DNA of 43,391 bases from Patescibacteria group bacterium (lineage in GTDB: Bacteria; Patescibacteriota; Minisyncoccia; Phycocordibacterales; Phycocordibacteraceae), in contig JAGWYL010000006.1 of NCBI GenBank assembly GCA_018969385.1, positions 1 to 43,391 on the forward strand, given 5' to 3'. The translations under genes and the position numbers were made by a program. Below the pieces are notes generated by a model. It was not told where the DNA came from, searched no databases, and saw only the letters and a program-made list of their open reading frames with translations. Each line of letters begins with the position of its first letter. Position 1 is the first letter of the stretch. Shown here in pieces: positions 32,695 to 39,765 of the stretch.

Positions 32695-33246
32695 CTAGCG
32701 CGAAATCTCCTCGTCCTTCTTTTCCGCGAGCGCCGCGAATGCCGCGTTCCCCGCGTCAATGAGCTTCTGAATCTCCGCCTTGATGCGTTCGAGCTCGTCC
32801 TTGCCCATGCCGCCGGCCTTCTCCGCGTCCGCCGCGCCGTTCATGGCCTCCGTGCGATGTCCGCGGAGCGTCACCTTCGCCTGCTCGTGCCGTTCGCCCG
32901 CGAGCTTCTTGAGGAGCGTGCGGCGTTCGGCGGTGAGTTCGGGGAAATTCACGCGCAGGCCCTGGTCGTCGACGGAGACGCCGACGCCGAGGTCCGCGTC
33001 CGTGATGCCCTTCTCGATAGCCTTCGTGTTCCCCTTGTCCCACGGGATGACGCGCAGCGTGCGCGCGTCCTCGATGGTCACGGACGCGAGCTGCGCGAGC
33101 GGCGTCTTCACGCCGTACGCGTCCGGCCTCACCGAATCGAGGAGCGCGGGCGACGCGCGCCCCGTCCGGATGCCGGAGAGCTCGTTGCGGAGCCATTCCT
33201 CCGTTTCGGAAATGGCGGTCTTGAGTCTTGAGAGGTCGTACGCCAT
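32695..33246 (-). CDS. frr: Ribosome recycling factor
   Basis: Splits post-termination ribosomes with EF-G. The 183-residue protein has the family's three-helix bundle and hallmark segments: ELSGIRTGRASPALLD, PLAQLASVTIEDARTLRVIPWD, and VNFPELTAERRTLLKKL. A TAATCT box ends 8 nt before the ATG with no Shine-Dalgarno sequence, suggesting a leaderless message; another TATAGT lies further up. It is co-directional with rseP. Confidence 0.97.
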   Translation of the reverse strand: MAYDLSRLKTAISETEEWLRNELSGIRTGRASPALLDSVRPDAYGVKTPLAQLASVTIEDARTLRVIPWDKGNTKAIEKGITDADLGVGVSVDDQGLRVNFPELTAERRTLLKKLAGERHEQAKVTLRGHRTEAMNGAADAEKAGGMGKDELERIKAEIQKLIDAGNAAFAALAEKKDEEISR

Positions 33247-33286
33247 AGCAGTGAAGATTAGCGGTAAGTACGGATACTATACACCG

Positions 33287-33970
33287 TTACGGGACGCTAC
33301 GCGGCGGAAGGACGATGGCGAGATGTTCGAGGATCATCTTCACGGGCGACGAGCGGTCCATAAGGTACCCGCGCAGTTCCTGAAGCTCGGACAGGAGCGC
33401 GGCGGCGGCGTCCGTCCCGTCCTTCTTCCACTTCGCATGGACGGCGCGCTCGACGCCGTCGAGTATGGAGAGCGCCGTGTCGCGCGCCTCTCGGCGCGCG
33501 ACTTCGTCCTTGGCCGCGGCAAGGCGCTCGATGCGCGCACTCCTTCCCTTCTCGTCCGCGGCGAGGAACGCGCGCGCCTCGTCGCTTATCGCCTGCGCGC
33601 CGCCGTCCCATCCCGGAAGCGCCATGACGCGCGAGCGCAGCGTGCCGATGACCGCGCCTTCTCCGGGCAGCACGAGGAAGAGCGTCGTGCCGGCGACGGG
33701 TTCTTCGAAATGCTTGAGGAGCGCGTTCTGCGCTTCGTGATAGATGCGGCTGGCGACGATGAGGATGGCTTTCGCGTCGCCGGTGAGGGGCGCCGCGGAA
33801 GCGATGGACGAGAGTTCGCGCGCGTCTTCGACGGTGAAGAGTCCGCGGCGGATCTCGATGACGTCCGGATTCCCCTTCGCGGGCAGTCCGAGTTCGCCCT
33901 CGACGAACGCGAGCGCGGCTTCGCGCGCCGCGTCTTGCGGGCCGGTCACGAGATACGCGTGATGCTTCAT
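33287..33970 (-). CDS. holB: DNA polymerase III delta'-like clamp-loader subunit
   Basis: A 227-residue protein resembling the RFC-like domain of delta'/DnaX proteins. It has a degenerate P-loop (VTGPQDAAREAAL), the segment IYHEAQNALLKHFEEPVAGT that matches the conserved NALLKxLEEP box, then LFLVLPGEGAVIGTLRSRVM, which corresponds to the sensor region just before the SRC motif (here SRV). It is shorter than E. coli HolB (334 aa). Loss of the P-loop lysine is usual for delta'. The ATG at 33970 is preferred over 34015. Identification is fairly good; the symbol is by domain. Confidence 0.8.
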   Translation of the reverse strand: MKHHAYLVTGPQDAAREAALAFVEGELGLPAKGNPDVIEIRRGLFTVEDARELSSIASAAPLTGDAKAILIVASRIYHEAQNALLKHFEEPVAGTTLFLVLPGEGAVIGTLRSRVMALPGWDGGAQAISDEARAFLAADEKGRSARIERLAAAKDEVARREARDTALSILDGVERAVHAKWKKDGTDAAAALLSELQELRGYLMDRSSPVKMILEHLAIVLPPRSVP

Positions 33971-33978
33971 GCGTAACC

Positions 33979-33984
33979 AGTATA
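33979..33984 (-). promoter_or_regulatory. -10 box of the clamp-loader gene
   Basis: TATACT on the minus strand ends 8 nt before the ATG; no clear -35. The geometry suggests a leaderless start. Confidence 0.45.
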
Positions 33985-33996
33985 GCGGAATCGCGG

Positions 33997-34025
33997 TTGT
34001 ACGTCCGTAGGGCAAGGGCTAGTAT
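33997..34025 (+). promoter_or_regulatory. Promoter of the 155-aa secreted protein
   Basis: TTGTAC, a 17-nt spacer and TAGTAT, giving a 5' leader of roughly 29 nt before the 34061 ATG. Confidence 0.6.
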
Positions 34026-34060
34026 GGAATCACGATATTCGTAACCGCTCGTCCCGCAGT

Positions 34061-34528
34061 ATGAAGACAAGAACCTGGGTATTCGCCGCGGCGCTCGTCA
34101 TCTTCTTCGTCCTCGGCTACTGGTATTGGTCGGCGCACGTCGCCCCTTCTCCCGCGCCGGGCAATCCGGTTCCGAATCCCGAGCTTATGGCGACGCGCGA
34201 CCGGGCGACGATTGCCGGCGAGCTTTCCGGCGTCTGGGTGAGCACGCAAGACGCGAAGTTCACGCGCGAGTTCGATACGAACGGAACCGTCATCGACCGG
34301 TACGCGGGAACGGCGTCGACGACGATGACCGGCATATGGAGCGTCGTTCCGGATCCCGCCGCGGAACCGGTGCAGCTCCCCGCCGTCGACGGGCAGACCG
34401 TCATCAAGCTCGAGTTCCCCGCGGAATCCGTCATGTACTTCGCCATCACGTCAGCGACCGCGACGGACCTCTCCATGAACTACCTGAACGGCAACGGCGC
34501 TCTTGAGTTCACGAAGGTGACGCAGTGA
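34061..34528 (+). CDS. Signal-anchored secreted protein, 155 aa
   Basis: Starts MKTRTWVFAAALVIFFVLGY, an N-terminal membrane anchor. A Pro-rich linker and an outside domain of about 110 residues follow, with alternating strands (GVWVSTQDAKFTREFDTNG, TMTGIWSVVPD). The strand-and-turn pattern resembles small lipocalin-like or META-type folds, but I recognise no family. It is divergent from the clamp-loader gene and ends before two hairpins. Confidence 0.65.
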   Translation: MKTRTWVFAAALVIFFVLGYWYWSAHVAPSPAPGNPVPNPELMATRDRATIAGELSGVWVSTQDAKFTREFDTNGTVIDRYAGTASTTMTGIWSVVPDPAAEPVQLPAVDGQTVIKLEFPAESVMYFAITSATATDLSMNYLNGNGALEFTKVTQ

Positions 34529-34551
34529 TGCGTCTTGGCGGACGATAAGAA

Positions 34552-34580
34552 GGTGCGCCGCCCCTACGGGGCGGCGCACC
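34552..34580 (+). terminator. Perfect 13-bp hairpin
   Basis: GGTGCGCCGCCCC pairs with its complement around a TAC loop, 24 nt after the stop of the 155-aa gene. The T tract is weak (GTTCCTT). Confidence 0.6.
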
Positions 34581-34588
34581 GTTCCTTC

Positions 34589-34689
34589 GAACTCATTTCA
34601 AAACCGGCTCCGGGTGCGCGATTCGGAAGCGAACTCCCCTTAGGCTTCCGAACCGCGCATCTCCTCGCCGGAGGTTTTGAAATGAGTTC
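34589..34689. repeat. Nested inverted repeat with GAACTCCCCTTAG loop
   Basis: Outer arms of 17 nt (GAACTCATTTCAAAACC and its exact complement) enclose a second hairpin whose stem TTCGGAAGC/GCTTCCGAA and 13-nt loop match the hairpin at 31473 except for one loop base. It lies between convergent genes and could terminate both. Confidence 0.8.
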
Positions 34690-34718
34690 TAGCCCGCGCG
34701 CTGCGCGCATGGTTCCGG

Positions 34719-35732
34719 CTACCGCTTGGAAATGATGCTCTTCTTATAGGTATCGAGATGCGAAAGCGCGATGCCCGTCCCCTTCACCACGCAGTAGTAC
34801 GCTTCGGGCGCAAGCTTCGCGCGCACGCCCGTGCGGCGGAAGATGAGTTCGGGGAAATGCCGCAGCTGGCTCGTGCCGCCCGTCATGATGATGCCGTTGT
34901 CGATGATGTCGGAAGCGAGCTCGGGCGGCGTTTCCTGCAGCACGTCCTTGATGGCTTTCACCATCTCCCGCAGTTCCCTGCCTATGGCTGTGGCCACCTC
35001 GTTCGAGCGCACCTCCACCGTCCGCGGCAGCCCGGTCACGAGGTCGCGCCCTTTCACGGGCATCGAAAGCTCTTCGTTCATAGGGACCGCGGCGCCCACT
35101 TTTATCTTCACTTCTTCCGCGGTCTTCTCCCCGACCGCGAGGTTGTACTGGCGCTTCAGGTATTCGGCGATGGCGGCGTCGAGCTTATTGCCCGCGCATT
35201 TCACCGAGTTCGCCGCGACGATGCCGCCGAGCGAGATGACGGCGACGTCGATGGTCCCGCCGCCGATGTCGATTATCATGTGGCCCACGGGCTCGTTGAT
35301 GGGAATGCCCGCGCCGATGGCGGCGAGTATCGGCTCCTTCACGACGAACGCGTCCTTCGCGCCCGCCTTCATCGCCGCTTCGATGACCGCGCGCTTCTCC
35401 GTCGACGTCACGCCCGCGGGCACGGACACGAGCACCGTGGGACGCAGAGGATTCCACTTGAGCGCCTTGCGTATGAAATAGCGGAGCATCGCTTCCGTCA
35501 CGCGGTAGTCCGCGATGACGCCGTCCTTCATGGGACGGTACGCGATGATTTCCTCCGGCGTCCGGCCTATCATGCGCTTCGCTTCCGCGCCGATGGCGAG
35601 CACCTTTTTCGTGTCCTTCGAGACGGCGACGACGGACGGCTCGTTCAGCACCACGCCCTTCCCCGGCAGGTACACGAGGACGTTCGTGGTGCCGAGGTCG
35701 ATGCCGAGTTTCGGGGAGAAGAAGGAAGCCAT
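34719..35732 (-). CDS. mreB2: MreB/Mbl-type actin homologue (copy 2)
   Basis: A 337-residue second bacterial actin. It has the nucleotide-binding motifs LGIDLGTTNVLVYLPG and IIDIGGGTIDVAVISL, PVLVSVPAGVTSTEKRA-like linker (read as TVLVSVPAGVTSTEKR), and GTSQLRHFPELIF in place of copy 1's GGGALLRGL. It is a diverged paralogue, not a recent duplicate. It stands alone, opposite murA, with a TATAGT box about 25 nt upstream. A role in a second filament, like Mbl in Bacillus, is plausible. Confidence 0.92.
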   Translation of the reverse strand: MASFFSPKLGIDLGTTNVLVYLPGKGVVLNEPSVVAVSKDTKKVLAIGAEAKRMIGRTPEEIIAYRPMKDGVIADYRVTEAMLRYFIRKALKWNPLRPTVLVSVPAGVTSTEKRAVIEAAMKAGAKDAFVVKEPILAAIGAGIPINEPVGHMIIDIGGGTIDVAVISLGGIVAANSVKCAGNKLDAAIAEYLKRQYNLAVGEKTAEEVKIKVGAAVPMNEELSMPVKGRDLVTGLPRTVEVRSNEVATAIGRELREMVKAIKDVLQETPPELASDIIDNGIIMTGGTSQLRHFPELIFRRTGVRAKLAPEAYYCVVKGTGIALSHLDTYKKSIISKR

Positions 35733-35796
35733 GATGAAGCCGCAGTGATGAGTACTATAGCAGAACGGCGGAAGGAGCGCCTATCGAGAGCGATGC

Positions 35797-35821
35797 GGCG
35801 CCGGAGGCAACCTCCGGCGCC
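35797..35821. repeat. Palindromic hairpin between mreB2 and murA
   Basis: An 11-bp perfect stem GGCGCCGGAGG with loop CAA in the divergent promoter region, about 10 nt before the murA -35. It may be an operator or an insulating hairpin. Confidence 0.55.
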
Positions 35822-35830
35822 CCGTGCATT

Positions 35831-35858
35831 TTGGGGTTGTGCGGACGGCGTGTAGAAT
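35831..35858 (+). promoter_or_regulatory. murA promoter
   Basis: TTGGGG, a 16-nt spacer and TAGAAT. The -10 ends 7 nt before the ATG at 35866, pointing to leaderless translation and helping to choose that start. Confidence 0.6.
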
Positions 35859-35865
35859 GACCGGG

Positions 35866-37194
35866 ATGACTCCTGAATCGCACCTTAATTTCCGCATCGA
35901 AGGAGGCAGGAAGCTCTCCGGCGAAGTCACGGTAAACACCTCGAAGAACGGCGCGGTCGCGCTCCTTGCCGCCTCGCTCCTCAATCACGGGAAGACGGTG
36001 CTCCGCCACGTGCCGCGCATCGAAGAAGTGGAGCGCATCCTCGAAGTGCTGCGCTCTATCGGCGTCATGGCGACGTGGTCGGGCGACACGCTCACCCTCA
36101 CCCGACCGGATACGCTCGCACTCGCGGATATCGACCGCGCGGCGGCAGCACGCACGCGGAGCATCCTCATGTTCATCGGCGCTTTGGCGCACGATACGCC
36201 GCGCTTCTCGCTGCCGCACGCGGGCGGCTGCAAGCTCGGCAAGCGCACCATCCGGCCGCACCTCTTCGCGCTCGAGAAGTTCGGCGTCGGCGTCGCGACG
36301 GAATCGGAAGCGTATGACGTGACCGGCGGCGCGCTCCGGCCCGCGGAAATAATCCTGCTCGAAGCGAGCGACACCGCCACCATAAACGCGCTCCTTGCCG
36401 CCGCGAGCATCGCGGGCACGTCCACCATCAAGTACGCGTCCGCGAACTACCAGGTGCAGGAGGCGTGTCATTTCCTCTCGCGGCTCGGCGTCGTCATCGG
36501 CGGCATCGGCACCGCCACGCTTTTCGTGACCGGCGTCGCGCACATCGAGGCGGACATCGAGTATCCGCTCGCGGAGGACCCGACGGACGCGATGTTCTTC
36601 ATCGCCGCCGCCGCGGTCACCGGCTCCGCGCTTACGATACGCCGCGCGCCCATCGACTTCCTCGAGCTCGAGCTCCTCACGCTTTCCACCATGGGCTTTT
36701 GCTATTCGCTCTCCGCGCCGTATGTCTCCGAGAACGGCTTCACGAAGCTCGTCGACATCGAGACCGAGCCCTCCGCGCTCGTCGCCGCCGCGGAGCCCAT
36801 CCATCCGCGTCCGTACCCGGGCCTTAACATAGACAATCTCCCCTTCTTCGCCGTCATCGCGACCGCGGCGAAGGGCCAGACGCTGGTGCACGACTGGGTC
36901 TACGACCATCGCGCCATCTACTACACGGAACTCTCGAAGCTCGGCGCGGACGTGCTGCTCGCGGACCCGCATCGCGTCTTCATCACGGGACCCACGCCGC
37001 TCCACGCGGCGGACCTCGTCTGCCCGCCGGCGCTCCGTCCCGCCACCATCCTGCTCATCGCGATGCTCGCGGCGAAAGGCACGTCCGTCCTGCGTCAGGT
37101 GTACAGCATCAATCGAGGCTACGCGCTTCTCGTCGAGCGGCTCGAGAAGATCGGCGCGAAGGTCGAGGCGGAGCGCGAGCCCATTTGCCTATGA
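35866..37194 (+). CDS. murA: MurA, UDP-GlcNAc 1-carboxyvinyltransferase
   Basis: First committed step of peptidoglycan precursor synthesis: transfers enolpyruvate from PEP to UDP-GlcNAc. The 442-residue protein has the EPSP-synthase-like repeats, the opening SGEVTVNTSKNGAVALLAAS and the catalytic loop LPHAGGCKLGKRTIRPH with the expected Cys. The track start at 35824 precedes the promoter's -10 box; the ATG at 35866 (MTPESHLNF) is preferred. Fosfomycin targets the loop Cys in this family. The stop overlaps the next gene by 4 nt (ATGA). Confidence 0.92.
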   Translation: MTPESHLNFRIEGGRKLSGEVTVNTSKNGAVALLAASLLNHGKTVLRHVPRIEEVERILEVLRSIGVMATWSGDTLTLTRPDTLALADIDRAAAARTRSILMFIGALAHDTPRFSLPHAGGCKLGKRTIRPHLFALEKFGVGVATESEAYDVTGGALRPAEIILLEASDTATINALLAAASIAGTSTIKYASANYQVQEACHFLSRLGVVIGGIGTATLFVTGVAHIEADIEYPLAEDPTDAMFFIAAAAVTGSALTIRRAPIDFLELELLTLSTMGFCYSLSAPYVSENGFTKLVDIETEPSALVAAAEPIHPRPYPGLNIDNLPFFAVIATAAKGQTLVHDWVYDHRAIYYTELSKLGADVLLADPHRVFITGPTPLHAADLVCPPALRPATILLIAMLAAKGTSVLRQVYSINRGYALLVERLEKIGAKVEAEREPICL

Positions 37195-37982
37195 GATTCC
37201 GGCTCACGGGGAGCGTCATCATCATCGGCGGCCTCCTCATACTCGGCGGCGGCACGCTCCTCATCTACAGCCTCGGCTACCGTCTCGCTCCGGGACCGTC
37301 CATCATGAAAGCGTATACGCTCACCGTCTCCGGCCTGCCCGCGGGCGCCGTCGTATACGCGGACTCGATACGCAACACCGTCGCCAAGGACGGCCTCGCG
37401 CGCCTCACGCTCACGCCGGGGAATCACGCCATCATCGTGGAAGCGAGCGGCTACTGGCCGTGGAATGAGCTCGTACCGATACGCGCGCAGGACGCGTCCG
37501 TTCCCGCCATCATGGTGCCGGTTCCGAAGGCGGGCGTCGTTCCGGGCACGCTGCTCAGCGGGGCCGCGGCGGATGCCGCGAAAAAGCTCGTCGCGGATGC
37601 CGCGCTTCCCTCTTCTGACGCGCCGCTTCCGCTTGCGGGCGGCTGCGCGAAGACGTACGTCTCGGATAACCGCATCATCGCCGACCCCGTCGAAGGCAGC
37701 GCCTCCTGCACGCCGCCCGCGTACCTGTGCGAAGCGAGCGCCTGTTCGCCCACGGTCATCTTCTCTCCGGTCGATACGCTCCGCAGCGTCGTTCCGTTCC
37801 CCGGACGCGATGACGCGCTCCTCGTGGCCGTCGGCGGAAGCGTCTATGCGCTCGAGCTCGACCCGCTCGACCCGCGCTACTTCGCGCCAGCGTACGCCGG
37901 TACCGCCCCGGCGCTCGCCGCACGGAAGGACGGGAGCGTCGTCGTCGAGGATAAGGGCGCGGTCTATTCGCTCGCGCTCTGA
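37191..37982 (+). CDS. Signal-anchored protein with PEGA-like domain
   Basis: A 263-residue protein with an N-terminal helix (GSVIIIGGLLILGGGTLLIY). Next comes a PEGA-like segment (LTVSGLPAGAVVYADSIRN ... LTPGNHAIIVEASGYWPW), a surface domain common in secreted CPR proteins. The rest has four Cys (GGCAKTY, SASCTPP, LCEASACSP) and a repeat-like end (LLVAVGGSVYALELDP). The start at 37191 overlaps the murA stop, implying coupled translation. A wall-associated function is possible. Confidence 0.75.
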   Translation: MRFRLTGSVIIIGGLLILGGGTLLIYSLGYRLAPGPSIMKAYTLTVSGLPAGAVVYADSIRNTVAKDGLARLTLTPGNHAIIVEASGYWPWNELVPIRAQDASVPAIMVPVPKAGVVPGTLLSGAAADAAKKLVADAALPSSDAPLPLAGGCAKTYVSDNRIIADPVEGSASCTPPAYLCEASACSPTVIFSPVDTLRSVVPFPGRDDALLVAVGGSVYALELDPLDPRYFAPAYAGTAPALAARKDGSVVVEDKGAVYSLAL

Positions 37983-38002
37983 CGCCTTCCGTTTTCGCGG
38001 AT

Positions 38003-38377
38003 ATGAATCCCTCCGCCGGACGAGATGACCGAAACGCCGCGGCACGCGCGCAGGACGGACGCGCGCGCGCGGACGATGCGGGCGGGATGAAGCCGCTTGG
38101 CGAGCTGCTGCCGAAGATTCGGAACGAGCGGAGCCGCAAGACGGAGCGCGGCGAGCTCATGCGATTCTTCACGCGCCACCTGAACCATGCGCGCAAGCAG
38201 GACGGCCTTAGCCCGGTGACCATGGCGCGCATGGGAAAGATACTCGAAGGCATACCGACGAACGACCTCTACTACCTGCAGAGCGTCTGCACGCGCGCGA
38301 AGCATTTCAGCAAGAAATTCTGGTGGGAACTTGATCCAAAAAAGCACTATCCTGAAAATCCGTTCCGACAGCCGTGA
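38003..38377 (+). CDS. Hypothetical protein with altered C-terminus
   Basis: A 124-residue basic protein. The first 28 residues are low-complexity, so the internal ATG at 38087 (MKPLGELLPKIRNER) may be the true start. The core (RFFTRHLNHARKQDGLSP, MARMGKILEGIPTNDLYYLQ) is predicted helical; I recognise no family. The last codons (WWELDPKKHYPENP) use AT-rich codons unlike the rest. A second version of this ending, WEVDPKKHFNENP, occurs 65 nt after the stop with host-like codons, suggesting that the 3' end has been displaced. Confidence 0.6.
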   Translation: MNPSAGRDDRNAAARAQDGRARADDAGGMKPLGELLPKIRNERSRKTERGELMRFFTRHLNHARKQDGLSPVTMARMGKILEGIPTNDLYYLQSVCTRAKHFSKKFWWELDPKKHYPENPFRQP

Positions 38378-38441
38378 ATGCACATCGGGACTGAGTCTCG
38401 CCCCGTAGCCAAGCGAACGGAGTGAGCTTGCGGTACCGGGG

Positions 38442-38501
38442 TGGGAGGTGGACCCGAAGAAGCATTTCAACGAGAATCCGGACGCGTCCCGGAAGTATTG
38501 A
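38442..38501 (+). pseudogene. Displaced duplicate of the upstream gene's 3' end
   Basis: Reads WEVDPKKHFNENPDASRKY then TGA. It parallels the upstream gene's WELDPKKHYPENP ending at the protein level but not closely at the DNA level. It lacks a start. Between the copies is an imperfect hairpin (CCCCGTA...TACCGGGG). Its stop codon is part of the next promoter's -35 box. Confidence 0.6.
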
Positions 38502-38525
38502 CATCCTATTTCGTAGTGATATAGT
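38498..38525 (+). promoter_or_regulatory. Consensus promoter without an obvious gene
   Basis: A perfect TTGACA, a 16-nt spacer and TATAGT, among the best promoter matches in the window. No ORF follows before def, which has its own promoter. Confidence 0.8.
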
Positions 38526-38531
38526 CGCTAT

Positions 38532-38877
38532 CCGACCGTTTCGTGGCTCTTAGCGGAAGGCGATGGGGTGTCCCAAATATGGCCCCAAACCCAGGGACAC
38601 CCCGCCGACATGATTACGTACCTTAGAATTGGGGCGCGCTTGAGGCCGGTCTCGCACCACGGCGACCGTCTCGCGAAAGCCCTAAGCCGCGCCCGCCTGC
38701 ATGTTCCCGTCCTCGTTAAGAGGATGCGCGGAGCGTTCGCAGGCGGGCGCGGCGCCCCCTGATCCTGCGGTTACGACCCCTCCACCGCGGGATGCCGTCC
38801 GGGAGGACAGGATACGTGATGTTTCGGCCCCAGCTGTCCATCACGCAATCCTGTTCTCTCGGCGGTTTTGTTTTTAT
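38532..38877 (+). ncRNA. Candidate structured non-coding RNA
   Basis: This 346-nt interval has no convincing ORF. It lies between a consensus promoter and a hairpin with a downstream T-rich run. Stems are H1 GGGGTGTCCC/GGGACACCCC (38565-38603), H2 GGGCGCG (38632-38638) with CGCGCCC (38688-38694) enclosing CGGTC/GACCG, H3 a perfect 15-bp stem (38686-38700 with 38739-38753), and H4 ACAGGAT...ATCCTGT (38807-38854), then TTTTGTTTTTA. H2 and H3 share CGCGCCC and exclude each other. I see no RNase P, tmRNA or SRP RNA hallmarks. Ends are approximate. Confidence 0.5.
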
Positions 38878-38897
38878 ACGCGCAGGTTTGGTATAGT
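38868..38897 (+). promoter_or_regulatory. def promoter
   Basis: TTGTTT, an 18-nt spacer and TATAGT, which ends 6 nt before the def ATG. It overlaps the T-rich end of the upstream RNA candidate. Confidence 0.6.
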
Positions 38898-38903
38898 CCC
38901 CGC

Positions 38904-39485
38904 ATGACGGATATCGTCCAGAAGAACGACCCGGTCCTCCGGAAAATCGCGAAGCCCGTCCCGGAAAAGCTGTTCGGCACTCCCGAGCTCGCCGGAATCA
39001 TCGCCGACATGGAACGGGCGCTCGATGCGGAAGCGGACGGCGTCGCGCTCGCCGCGCCGCAGATAGGCGTTTCTTATCGCATCTTCATCGTGCGCTATGA
39101 CCGCACGCTCCCGCCCGTGCCGGAAGGGGAAGAAGTGCGCACGCCCGACGTGGGCGTCTACATAAATCCGGAGTTCGTACGCACCTCGCGCAAGACCGCG
39201 GAACTCGACGAGGGCTGCCTGTCCGTCCGCGACGTGTACGGGAAGACGAAGCGCCACGAGCGCGCGACGGTGCGCGCGCGTCGCGCGGACGGAAGCGCGT
39301 TTACGCGCGGCGGCGGCGGCATGCTCGCGCAGATATTCGAACACGAGACGGACCACCTGAACGGAACCCTCTTCATCGACCACGCGCACGACCTCGTCAC
39401 GCTCGTCCGACACAAGAAAGAAGCACCGGCCGAAATGGCCGGTGCGAAAGACGAGACGAGGCCGCCCGCTAATAAGGGCGCTTGA
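38904..39485 (+). CDS. def: Peptide deformylase
   Basis: Metal enzyme that removes the N-formyl group from new proteins. The 193-residue protein has all three family motifs: GVALAAPQIG (motif 1), DEGCLSV with the metal-binding Cys (motif 2) and FEHETDH (motif 3, HExxH type). A charged tail follows. The ATG at 38904 is chosen because TATAGT ends 6 nt upstream, suggesting a leaderless message. fmt, which adds the formyl group, lies 280 nt downstream. Its 3' end overlaps an opposite-strand gene by 17 nt. Confidence 0.96.
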   Translation: MTDIVQKNDPVLRKIAKPVPEKLFGTPELAGIIADMERALDAEADGVALAAPQIGVSYRIFIVRYDRTLPPVPEGEEVRTPDVGVYINPEFVRTSRKTAELDEGCLSVRDVYGKTKRHERATVRARRADGSAFTRGGGGMLAQIFEHETDHLNGTLFIDHAHDLVTLVRHKKEAPAEMAGAKDETRPPANKGA

Positions 39486-39717
39486 ATGCGAGCCGCAGGT
39501 CGAGCCGATTAAGCCAGCGGGTCACGATGTTCCTGCGCGCGGCTCTCGTCCGGCCGCGCGCGCGGAAGGCGTCTTCGTATGCATCCCACGCCTTCTCCAT
39601 CATGCGCACCTTCGAGCGCAGGAACGTGAGCCGCGCGTTCGCGTCGAAGGCGGTGCCGCTTCCCCGCACCGCCTCGTCCGGAATCCGCTCGGGGAACAGG
39701 CGTTCGAACGGAATCAT
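39469..39717 (-). CDS. Basic hypothetical protein antisense between def and fmt
   Basis: An 82-residue basic protein, MIPFERLFPERIPDEAVRGS then an Arg-rich helical region and TRWLNRLDLRLAFKRPY. The track shows only a longer ORF (start 40302) that runs through fmt in antisense; the real start is the ATG at 39717 with AAGGAGA 7 nt upstream. It lies between def and fmt on the other strand, with the fmt promoter just beyond its start. Function unknown. Confidence 0.65.
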   Translation of the reverse strand: MIPFERLFPERIPDEAVRGSGTAFDANARLTFLRSKVRMMEKAWDAYEDAFRARGRTRAARRNIVTRWLNRLDLRLAFKRPY

Positions 39718-39729
39718 GGCGATTCTCCT

Positions 39730-39758
39730 TTGATTCGCGGACACAAACAGACTACGAT
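39730..39758 (+). promoter_or_regulatory. fmt promoter
   Basis: TTGATT, a 17-nt spacer and TACGAT. The -10 ends 7 nt before the ATG at 39766 and includes part of the earlier ATG at 39757, which argues for the later start. Confidence 0.65.
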
Positions 39759-39765
39759 GGTCTTC

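Noticed and set aside
38532-38877. Assignment as rnpB, ssrA or SRP RNA
   Set aside because: No GAAAGTCC/ACAGAAA RNase P core, no tag ORF or tRNA-like end of tmRNA and no SRP GGAAG loop region were seen.
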